This document shows, in pieces, positions 24,757-32,019 of a stretch of DNA of 64,000 nucleotides. Position 1 is the first letter of the stretch; each line of letters starts with the position of its first letter. Under the pieces are notes generated by a model. It searched no databases. It was given only the letters and a program-made list of their open reading frames with translations, and had not been told where the DNA came from. This DNA comes from JAWXCE01 sp033764775 (lineage in GTDB: Bacteria; Pseudomonadota; Alphaproteobacteria; Rhizobiales; Rhodomicrobiaceae). A program made the translations under genes and the position numbers. Where the stretch lies: contig JANRIQ010000032.1 in the NCBI GenBank assembly GCA_033764775.1, forward strand, positions 1 through 64,000. Direction: 5' to 3'.

Positions 24757-25108
24757 GGCAAGAACCCCGCCGACCCAGGCGTCCGCGCACGTGGAGGCTG
24801 TGCTCGACCGGCTGGAGGCCGCCCTTGACGGCGAAACGGCGGCGTTGCGAGCTGGCGGCGTCGCATCGTTGCAGCCGTTCATCGACATCAAAACGCAGAG
24901 CTTGCTGACCCTCAGCCAACTTCCCGGCGGCCAGCTCATCCACGCAAAGCGGCTCGCGGCGTTGCGGGCCAAGCTCGACGCCAACGCGCGCATGCTGGCG
25001 ATGCATGCGGAAGCCGTGAGCGAGGTGGCGACCATTATCGCCGCCGCAATGGAGGAGCAGTCGTCCGACCGCACATACACCTCCGCCTCGCACCGCAAAC
25101 GCGCATGA
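24749..25108 (+). CDS. FlgN-like export chaperone candidate
   Basis: 119 residues, mostly helix. The pattern ALDGETAALRAGGVASLQPFIDIKTQSLLTLSQL (key part GGVASLQPFIDIKTQSLLTL) resembles FlgN-family chaperones, which keep FlgK and FlgL unfolded for export; both substrates are encoded in this cluster. An AAGGAGG site lies 5 nt upstream of the ATG at 24749, inside the end of the previous gene. The last codons overlap the next gene by 4 bp. The identification is moderate, as FlgN sequences diverge widely. Confidence 0.55.
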   Translation: MHEARTPPTQASAHVEAVLDRLEAALDGETAALRAGGVASLQPFIDIKTQSLLTLSQLPGGQLIHAKRLAALRAKLDANARMLAMHAEAVSEVATIIAAAMEEQSSDRTYTSASHRKRA

Positions 25109-25581
25109 TCAAGATGCTGTTGAGCGGCGCGTGGGGCGCCTGCGTGGCGCTCGTATGCGCCCAGGTCGCCATGACATGGGGCGCGCCCTCCGGGGCCGCC
25201 GCGCCGGAGCGCCCGCAGCCGACGCCGGTGAAACTGTCGCCGCTCAGCGTTCCCATCATCGCGGATGGCAAAATCCAAGGCTACATCGTCGCACGCCTCA
25301 GCTTCAGCGCCGATGGCGCGCGCGGCAAAACCGCTCCGGCGGCGCTCGACGCCTTTCTCTCGGACGAGGCCTTCCGCACGATTTACTCGGACGAGTCCAT
25401 CGACTTCCGCAGCCTCAAAAAGCACGATCTGGCCGCTTTTGCGGAGAAGGTCGTGGAGCGGGTGAATGCGCGGCTCGGCGGCCCGGTGGTGTTGAACGGC
25501 TTCGTGGACGAGTTCAACTATGTGCCCATTGAGGAGGCCCGGCGCGGCCCCCCGCGCGGCGAAACCAAGCCGCCGCGATAG
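25105..25581 (+). CDS. Membrane-anchored flagellar-cluster protein, possibly FliL-like
   Basis: 158 residues. A hydrophobic N-terminus (about 5-25) is followed by a Pro-rich linker and a periplasmic domain with GKIQGYIVARLSFSAD, FLSDEAFRTIYSDE and VVLNGFVDEFNYVP. The layout (single helix, linker, alpha/beta domain) is like FliL, which aids the stator, but I do not see a definite signature. The ATG overlaps the FlgN-like stop, so it belongs to the same transcript. It ends 4 bp from the convergent fliI stop. Confidence 0.5.
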   Translation: MIKMLLSGAWGACVALVCAQVAMTWGAPSGAAAPERPQPTPVKLSPLSVPIIADGKIQGYIVARLSFSADGARGKTAPAALDAFLSDEAFRTIYSDESIDFRSLKKHDLAAFAEKVVERVNARLGGPVVLNGFVDEFNYVPIEEARRGPPRGETKPPR

Positions 25582-25585
25582 CCCA

Positions 25586-26953
25586 TCAGCCCTGCAGCGC
25601 GCGCAGCGTCTCTTGAAACGGGTCGAGGCTCGGCGGGTCGGCGGGGTGCTGCCGTAGAGCCCCGTAGAGGCGCGGCGTGAGGGCGACGGCCTTGTCCAGC
25701 GCCTCGTCGGCGCCCGCCCTGTGCCCTGCAATCATCCGCATGTCGCGCGTCTCCTCGAACTGGGCCGCCATCGCCTTCAGCATCTGGGCGGCCTTGCGCT
25801 CATCCGGCGTCCAGGCGAGATCGGCCAGCCGCGACACGGAGGCGAGGATGTTCACCGCCGGATAACGCCCTTGGTCGGCGATGGCGCGATCCAGCACGAT
25901 ATGGCCATCCAGCGAGCCGCGCGCGCAGTCGGCCACAGGGTCGTTGTGATCGTCGCCGTCGACCAGCACGGCGAACAGGGCGGTGACGGCGCCGCGGCCC
26001 TCGACGCCGGGCCCCGCGCGCTCCAGCAGCTTGGGCAATGTGCTGAACACGCTTGGCGGGAACCCTCGCGCCACCGGCGGCTCGCCCGAGGCCAGCGCTA
26101 CGTCGCGCGCCGCGTGAGCGTAGCGGGTGATCGAGTCCACGGCGAGCAGCACATGGGCGCCTTGATCGCGGAAGAACTCGGCGACCGCCATCGCGGCGAA
26201 CGGAGCGAGGCGACGCATCATGGCGCTCTCGTCGCCCGTCGCCACGATGGCGATGGCGCGCCCGCGCCTGTCGCCCAATACATCCTCCAAAAACTCCCGC
26301 GCCTCCCGCCCGCGCTCCCCCACCAGCGCGACCACTGCGACGTCGAACGCGGCGGCCCTCGTCAGCATGGCGAGCAGCGTGGATTTGCCGACGCCCGAGC
26401 CGGCGAACAGGCCGATGCGCTGGCCGCGCACCAGCGGGGTGAAGATGTCGATGACCCTGACGCCCGTTCGTAGCGGCTCGCCGACGCGCTGACGCGAGAG
26501 GGACGGCGGCGGATCGGCGAAGAGCGGCGCGTCCGAATCGCCGCAACTGAGCGGGCCGAGACCGTCCACGGGGCGGCCGAACGGGTCGATGGCGCGACCG
26601 AGCCATCCTGCGTTAGGTCGCAGACTGAGCGCCGCGTCGCGCCATACGCGGTCGCCCAGCCGCGCGACCACGCGGTCGTCATAGGGCTTCACGAGAGCCG
26701 CGGCCTCGCGCAGCGCCACCACCTCGGCCTTGCCCGCGCCCGACCCGCGCCCGATGCGCACCACATCGCCGAGCGCCGCCACGGCCTCCAGCCCGCGCAC
26801 CGCAAGCGCCTGGGCGGACGCGTCAACCACGCGCCCGCCCTGATGCACGAACGGTTCGGCAACGGCTTCGACGGCGTTGGCGAGAGCGGCAAGCGCGCAA
26901 GCGTGAGCGGAGGCCGCGTCAGCTTGCGCCGCTGAGGGTTCTGAGACCGTCAT
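25586..26953 (-). CDS. fliI: Flagellum-specific ATPase FliI
   Basis: 455 residues, the standard length. Walker A is GSGVGKST (185-192), Walker B is HVLLAVDS (267-274), and the VGERGREAREFLED signature is at about 211-224. The N-terminal 110 residues are the beta-barrel domain. FliI, with FliH and FliJ, delivers substrates to the export gate. The ATG overlaps flgF by 35 bp. It is transcribed leftward after DUF1217-flgF, as in the rhizobial flgF-fliI order. Confidence 0.95.
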   Translation of the reverse strand: MTVSEPSAAQADAASAHACALAALANAVEAVAEPFVHQGGRVVDASAQALAVRGLEAVAALGDVVRIGRGSGAGKAEVVALREAAALVKPYDDRVVARLGDRVWRDAALSLRPNAGWLGRAIDPFGRPVDGLGPLSCGDSDAPLFADPPPSLSRQRVGEPLRTGVRVIDIFTPLVRGQRIGLFAGSGVGKSTLLAMLTRAAAFDVAVVALVGERGREAREFLEDVLGDRRGRAIAIVATGDESAMMRRLAPFAAMAVAEFFRDQGAHVLLAVDSITRYAHAARDVALASGEPPVARGFPPSVFSTLPKLLERAGPGVEGRGAVTALFAVLVDGDDHNDPVADCARGSLDGHIVLDRAIADQGRYPAVNILASVSRLADLAWTPDERKAAQMLKAMAAQFEETRDMRMIAGHRAGADEALDKAVALTPRLYGALRQHPADPPSLDPFQETLRALQG

Positions 26954-27644
26954 TCAGCGTATTCTCCGTTGCGCCGAGCGTGTTCGCCACCGCATCGAAC
27001 GCGCGCGAGACGGCGATGAGGCTCGACATCTCCGAAACGGCGTTCACGTTCGCCCCTTCGAGATAGCCTTGCATGACGCCGTTGCGAGAGAAATCGAGGA
27101 TCGGCCAGCCGGGGGGGTCGGACAGCACGCCGGAGTTCTCATAGCGCGTGAGCTTGGCGTCGGCGTTGAGGCCGAACAGACCGATGACGCCTGTGCGCCG
27201 CCCGTTTTGGGTGATGGCGCCGTCCGCCGCGATCTGGGGCGGACCTCCCGCCGGATCGAGCTGGATCGGCGCGCCCCCCACGTCGAGCACGGCGTGGCCG
27301 TTCAGCGTGCGCAACTCACCCTCGGGCGTCATTTGCAAGCGGCCGTCGCGGGTGTAGGCCTGGCCCTGCGGCGTGGCGATGGCGAGCCAGCCCTCGCCTT
27401 TCACCGCCACATCGAACGCGCCGCCGGTGCGCTGCATGCCGCCCGCCTCGCGCGAGATGAACGTGCCGCCCGCGCCCGCGAAGGCCACGCCGCCGTCGCC
27501 ATGGCGGGAGAGCAGCTCCTCGAACCGCACCTCTTCGGCGCGAAAACCGGCGGTGTTGGCGTTCGCCACATTGTGCGCGACCGTCTCCATGCGTTTCTGA
27601 AGCGCGAGCTGCGCGGATAAGCCCACATACAGGCTGGTTTGCAT
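26919..27644 (-). CDS. flgF: Flagellar basal-body rod protein FlgF
   Basis: 241 residues. The N-terminus SLYVGLSAQLALQKRMETVAHNVANANTAGFRAEE (key part MQTSLYVGLSAQLALQKRME) and the C-terminal GYLEGANVNAVSEMSSLIAVSRAFD are the rod-protein signatures. It is part of the proximal rod. ATG at 27644 shares a base with the DUF1217 stop (TGATG); a GTG one codon upstream is possible. The pattern FDVAVKGEGWLAIATPQGQAYTRDG is typical of FlgF/FlgG. Confidence 0.9.
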   Translation of the reverse strand: MQTSLYVGLSAQLALQKRMETVAHNVANANTAGFRAEEVRFEELLSRHGDGGVAFAGAGGTFISREAGGMQRTGGAFDVAVKGEGWLAIATPQGQAYTRDGRLQMTPEGELRTLNGHAVLDVGGAPIQLDPAGGPPQIAADGAITQNGRRTGVIGLFGLNADAKLTRYENSGVLSDPPGWPILDFSRNGVMQGYLEGANVNAVSEMSSLIAVSRAFDAVANTLGATENTLNDGLRTLSGAS

Positions 27645-28414
27645 CACACGCCCCCGCGGCGCAGGCTTTGCAGCGTGAAGAACAGGTTTTGATCGACGCC
27701 CGTCCCGCGCGCGAGCAGCGCGTTGACGCCGGTTTGCGGTTCGCTCTGCGCATCGGAGAGGTTGACGAAACGAGAGACGAGCCGCTGCAGCTTCTCCGGA
27801 TCTTTAAAGTCGGCGATGGGCAGTCGCGCTTTGAGCATCTCGGCCTGCTTGTCGATGTCGAGCGCCGAAGTGGACGCCGGCAGCCCGGCGAGCGTTTGCG
27901 CGACCTTTGTCAGCGCGCTGTCGGCGAGAAGTTGATACGGGCTGGTGATCTCGGGCGCGCGCCGCTCAAAATACAGCGCCAGCCGCGCTGCGTCGCTGCG
28001 CTGACCGGCTTGTTCCTCGAGCGTCTGCCGCACATAGCGGTCGACGACGCCCTGCCTTGCCCGGTCGAACACGGTCGCCGTTTCCCCATATCGGGCGAAG
28101 TTGAAGGTCTCGACGAAGTCGCGGTAGCGCCTGTCGGCCAATTGGTTGGCGAAGCTGGCGCTGTCGTCGACGCCGCCCTCGAGCGCCTTGCGCATGAACG
28201 CCTTGGCGAAGGTCATGCTCTCAAGCCCGAACGCCTTCATGGCGTAACCGAAGAGGCGCCGGTCGTTCACAAATTCGTCGACGGTTTTGACCGTCTCGAT
28301 CTTGGCGAGATAATAGGCCGTGTCGCGCCCGACTTGAGGTTGCGCCGAGACGCGGGAAAGCGCGGCGGGCAAGTTCTGCGCGTAAAATCGGTAGCTGGCG
28401 GCGGCTGACTGCAT
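27644..28414 (-). CDS. DUF1217-domain flagellar protein
   Basis: 256 residues, mainly helical, of the DUF1217 type found beside flagellar genes in Rhizobiales. Motifs: VDEFVNDRRLFGYAMKAFGLESMTFAKAFMRKALEGG (key part VNDRRLFGYAMKAFGLESM) and ADRRYRDFVETFNFARYG, plus INALLARGTGV-like NALLARGTGVDQNLFFTLQSL at the end. Its exact role is not known; mutants in other rhizobia are not recalled with certainty. It leads the DUF1217-flgF-fliI operon and overlaps flgF by 1 bp. Confidence 0.82.
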   Translation of the reverse strand: MQSAAASYRFYAQNLPAALSRVSAQPQVGRDTAYYLAKIETVKTVDEFVNDRRLFGYAMKAFGLESMTFAKAFMRKALEGGVDDSASFANQLADRRYRDFVETFNFARYGETATVFDRARQGVVDRYVRQTLEEQAGQRSDAARLALYFERRAPEITSPYQLLADSALTKVAQTLAGLPASTSALDIDKQAEMLKARLPIADFKDPEKLQRLVSRFVNLSDAQSEPQTGVNALLARGTGVDQNLFFTLQSLRRGGV

Positions 28415-28480
28415 GGCGGCTCCTCCTCCGCCATCTTACGGCCGCCGCCTTACGCAAGGCTTGCCCGAATTCTTACAATC

Positions 28481-28504
28481 GGCCGCAACTATGGCGTTGC
28501 GGCC
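28481..28504. terminator. Hairpin after fadA stop
   Basis: A 9-bp perfect stem (28481-28489 with 28496-28504) with a 6-nt loop, 9 bp beyond the fadA stop on the minus strand. No T run follows, so it may be a terminator of the Rho-aided type or an mRNA end-stabiliser. Confidence 0.4.
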
Positions 28505-28512
28505 CAAGCCGA

Positions 28513-29934
28513 TCACATCGCCGGTTGCGGCGCGTCCGGTTGAGGCATATCCTGCGGCCCCTGCGGCATGTCGTTCATCACTTCGCCGCTTCGCACCTCT
28601 TCGGCCGTTACGATTTTCGCCTCGTCCATGATCTTGGCCACTTGATCGCGGGGGCGCTCCAGGATCGCCGCGACGCCCATGCCGCCCGCCGTACAGATGG
28701 AGATGAGGCCGCGCCCGCCGCCGTTTTCCTCCAGGAGCTTGGCGAGGTTCGCGATGATGCGCCCGCCCGTCGCCGCGAAGGGGTGGCCAAAGGCGATGGA
28801 CGAGCCTTTCACGTTCAGCTTGGAGCGGTCGATGGAGCCGAGCGGCTTGTCCTTGCCGAGCACCTCCTTGCAGTATTTCGGGTCTTCCCAGGCTTTCAGC
28901 GTGGCGAGCACCTGCGCGGCGAACGCCTCGTGGATTTCATAGAAGTCGAAGTCCTGCAAGGTCAGCCCGGATTGATCGAGCAGCTTGGACACCGCGACGG
29001 TCGGCGCCATCAGCAGGCCCTGGCCTTTGACAAAATCGAGCGCCGCGTGCGCGCCATAGGTGAGATAGGCCTGCGGCTTCAGCCCGTGCTTCTCCGCCCA
29101 TTCCTCGGAGGCGAGCAGCACGGCGGAGGCGCCGTCGGTGAGCGGCGTAGAATTGGCGGCGGTCAGCGTGCCGCGCTCGGACTTCTCAAACGCCGTTTTC
29201 AGCGTGCCGATCTTCTTCAGGTCGATGTCCTCGCGCAGGTTGTTGTCGCGGTAGACACCAGCAGTCGGCACGATGAGGTCGTCCATGAAGCCTTCGTTGT
29301 AGGCGGCCGCCGCCTTCTTGTGGCTCTCATAGGCGAGCTTGTCCTGCTCCTCGCGCGGCACGTGGAACTCCTGCGCCATCAGCTCGCAATGCTGGCCCAT
29401 GGAAAGCCCGGTGCGCGGCTCGTTCACGCTTGGCGCGTTCGGCGTCAGCTCGGACGGCGAAAACCCGGCGAAAAACGTTTTGACCTTCTCGCCGGTTGAA
29501 CGGCCACGCGAGACCTTCGCGAGCCGGTGCGCAAACTTGCGGCTGAAGACCACGGGCGCGTCGGAGATGGTGTCGGAGCCGACGGCGATGGCGCTGTCGA
29601 TCTGGCCGGTCGCGATCTTCGCCGCGCTGCCTAGCGCCGCTTGCAGGCTGGTGCCGCACGCCTGGCTGAGCGTCACGCCCGGCGTCGTCGGCGCCAGCTT
29701 CGTGCCGATCACCGCCTCGCGCGGCAGGTTGAAGTCTTTGGTGTGGGTGACGACCGCGCCGCCCACCACCTCGTCGATGTGCTCGCCTTCGAGATGATAC
29801 TTCTCGACGAGGCCATTCAGCGCCGTCGTCATCAGGTCGAGGTTGCTTAACTCTTGATATGAGGTGTTCGAGCGCGTGAACGGCGTGCGCACGCCGCCGA
29901 TGACCGCCACCCGGCGCAATCCGTTTTGTTGCAT
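28513..29934 (-). CDS. Acetyl-CoA acetyltransferase (beta-oxidation thiolase)
   Basis: 473 residues. Catalytic Cys93 is in TLSQACGTSLQAALG; the HEAFAAQ motif gives the active His, and ICTAGGMGVA the second Cys. It cleaves 3-ketoacyl-CoA with CoA to release acetyl-CoA. ATG at 29934 follows AAGGAGA by about 8 nt; a longer reading into the leader is not needed. The C-terminus has a Pro/Gln-rich tail (after about 435) unusual for thiolases. It is last in fadE-fadB-fadA, 64 bp after fadB, and followed by a hairpin. FadI-like by its partners. Confidence 0.92.
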   Translation of the reverse strand: MQQNGLRRVAVIGGVRTPFTRSNTSYQELSNLDLMTTALNGLVEKYHLEGEHIDEVVGGAVVTHTKDFNLPREAVIGTKLAPTTPGVTLSQACGTSLQAALGSAAKIATGQIDSAIAVGSDTISDAPVVFSRKFAHRLAKVSRGRSTGEKVKTFFAGFSPSELTPNAPSVNEPRTGLSMGQHCELMAQEFHVPREEQDKLAYESHKKAAAAYNEGFMDDLIVPTAGVYRDNNLREDIDLKKIGTLKTAFEKSERGTLTAANSTPLTDGASAVLLASEEWAEKHGLKPQAYLTYGAHAALDFVKGQGLLMAPTVAVSKLLDQSGLTLQDFDFYEIHEAFAAQVLATLKAWEDPKYCKEVLGKDKPLGSIDRSKLNVKGSSIAFGHPFAATGGRIIANLAKLLEENGGGRGLISICTAGGMGVAAILERPRDQVAKIMDEAKIVTAEEVRSGEVMNDMPQGPQDMPQPDAPQPAM

Positions 29935-29998
29935 GATCGTCTCTCCTTGCTCCGTGAGGCTCGCCATGGCCGCCTCTCGCCTTGCGGCGTGGGAAATT

Positions 29999-31996
29999 CT
30001 AGGCGGCCTCCGCACGCGTTTCGGCGCGCGGCTGACCGAGCGATGCGCGATAATGCAGCGGCCCGCCGCGGAATGGGGCGAAGCCGGTGCCGAAGATGAC
30101 GCCCGCGTCGGCGTGGTCGGCGCTCTCAACAATGCCGTCAGCCACCGCACGCTCGCACTCGTCGATGAGCGGCTTCACCAGTTCGCGGCCGAGCGCTTCG
30201 AGTTCCAGCGCGTCATACTGCGCCTCCGCTTTCTGCGGCTTGCCGTCCACCCATTTGTAAAATCCCTCGCCGGATTTCTTGCCGAGCTTGCCGGACGAGA
30301 TCAGCTGCGTCAGTTCGCTGTTTTGAGATGTGCTTGCGCCCAGGATTTTGGCGACGCTGCCCGCCACGTCGAGGCCGACGACATCCACCAGCTCCACAGG
30401 CCCCATCGGCATGCCGAATTTGAGCGCCGCCTGGTCGATCTTTTCCTTGGGCACGCCCGCCTGCACGCGGGTCAGCGCGCCAAACATATAGGGAGCCAGC
30501 ACGCGGTTGACCATGAAGCCAGGGCACGAATTGCAGATCAGCGGATACTTGTCGATGGCGGTGACGAACGCGCAGCCCTTGCGGATGTCGTCCTCGCGCG
30601 ACTGCGGCCCGCGGATGACCTCGACGAGCGGCAATTGCGGCACGGGGTTGAAGAAGTGGAGGCCGATAAGCCGCGCCGGGTCTTTCAGCGCGGATGCGAT
30701 CTGCTCGATGGGGATTGAGGAGGTGTTGGTGGCGAGCACCGCATCCGGCTTGGCCTTGGCTTCCAGCGCCTGGAACAGCTTCTGTTTGGCCTCAAGATTT
30801 TCGTAGATCGCCTCGATGATCACATCGGCGCGGTTCACATGGTCGCCGTCCACATCGGCGTGAAGCCGCGCCATGGCCACGTCCACCTCGGTTGCGCCGC
30901 GCATGCGCTTTTTGAAGTAGCTCTTGGCGCGGCCGATGGCTTTATCCACCGCCTCTTTCGTGGTGTCCTGTAGGCTGACCTCCATGCCGGAGGCGACGCA
31001 CACCGCCGCGATGTCGCCGCCCATGGTGCCCGCGCCGACCACATGCACACGGCGCGGCTTCGGCAGGCCCCGGGGCGCCTCAGCCTTGAGCATCTCGGAC
31101 AGCTTGAAGACTCGGCGCAGATTGCGCGATTGCTCAGAGACCATGAGCGGAGTGAAATAGCGCGTCTCGGCCACCGCCATGCGCTTGGGGTCGCCGCCAA
31201 ACTTCTCGAACAGCTCGATCAGGCGGAACGGCGCGGGGTAATGCTCCTCGCGCACTTTTGCGGCCGTCTCCTCGCGCATTTTCTTTGCAAGGTAGGAGCG
31301 GGCCGGCCCGGCGGTAAGCTGACGCTTCCACCACACGGGGCGGCCAAGCGACTTACGCTTCTGCAGCACGGCGCGGCGGCCAGCCCATTTAAGCTCGTGG
31401 CGCGTGGCGACAAGACTATCCACAAGGCCGATGGCGCGGGCGGCGGAGGCGCGCAGCAGGCGGCCGGTGAGCATCGCGGGCATGGCGTCCATGGCGCCGG
31501 CGAGCTTGGTGAAGCGCACCGTGCCGTGCAGGCCCGGGATGATGCCGAGCTTCACCTCCGGCAGGCCGAGGCGGGTGTTGTCCTCGCGTGTGGCGATGCG
31601 ATAGTGGCAGGCCATCGCGAACTCCAGGCCGCCGCCGACGCAGAACCCGTGGATCGCCGCGACGGCGGGGATGGGCAGGCGCTCGATGCGGTCGAGGATC
31701 GCCGTGCCCGCCTTCACCACGGCCTCCACATCCGCCTCGCGTGTGAGGTTTTCGAATTCGCGGATGTCGGCGCCGGCGATGAAGCCGCTGTCCTTGCCGG
31801 ACATGAATACGACGCCGCGCGCCTCGCCCCGTTTGGCGGCGTCTTCGAGACGTGTTACGATCGCCTCAAGCTCGCGCATGGTCTCCTGCCCGAGCGTGTT
31901 GGCGCTTTCGCCCTGCTGATCGAACACCGCCCACGCGATGCTCTCAAAGTCGATGTGAAAGCGCCAATGCTTCAGCGCGGAGAGTTCGGCTGCCAT
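29999..31996 (-). CDS. Fatty-acid oxidation complex alpha subunit (FadB/FadJ-like: hydratase + 3-hydroxyacyl-CoA dehydrogenase)
   Basis: 665 residues, two domains. The crotonase part (about 15-205) has MSGKDSGFIAGADIREF and HGFCVGGGLEFAMACHYRIA for the oxyanion hole, with LGLPEVKLGIIPG carrying a catalytic Glu. The dehydrogenase part starts at about 315 with VHVVGAGTMGGDIA (NAD-binding) and ends with FGMPMGPVELVDVVGLDV. It hydrates enoyl-CoA and oxidises the 3-hydroxyacyl-CoA. It is 23 bp after fadE and 64 bp before the thiolase. The FadB/FadJ distinction cannot be made from sequence. Confidence 0.93.
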   Translation of the reverse strand: MAAELSALKHWRFHIDFESIAWAVFDQQGESANTLGQETMRELEAIVTRLEDAAKRGEARGVVFMSGKDSGFIAGADIREFENLTREADVEAVVKAGTAILDRIERLPIPAVAAIHGFCVGGGLEFAMACHYRIATREDNTRLGLPEVKLGIIPGLHGTVRFTKLAGAMDAMPAMLTGRLLRASAARAIGLVDSLVATRHELKWAGRRAVLQKRKSLGRPVWWKRQLTAGPARSYLAKKMREETAAKVREEHYPAPFRLIELFEKFGGDPKRMAVAETRYFTPLMVSEQSRNLRRVFKLSEMLKAEAPRGLPKPRRVHVVGAGTMGGDIAAVCVASGMEVSLQDTTKEAVDKAIGRAKSYFKKRMRGATEVDVAMARLHADVDGDHVNRADVIIEAIYENLEAKQKLFQALEAKAKPDAVLATNTSSIPIEQIASALKDPARLIGLHFFNPVPQLPLVEVIRGPQSREDDIRKGCAFVTAIDKYPLICNSCPGFMVNRVLAPYMFGALTRVQAGVPKEKIDQAALKFGMPMGPVELVDVVGLDVAGSVAKILGASTSQNSELTQLISSGKLGKKSGEGFYKWVDGKPQKAEAQYDALELEALGRELVKPLIDECERAVADGIVESADHADAGVIFGTGFAPFRGGPLHYRASLGQPRAETRAEAA

Positions 31997-32019
31997 GCGT
32001 CGTCCCTCGATTTTTTTGT

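Noticed and set aside
24328..25731. A 467-codon minus-strand frame over the small flagellar genes.
   Set aside because: It spans four coupled rightward genes and the end of fliI, with no recognisable protein features.
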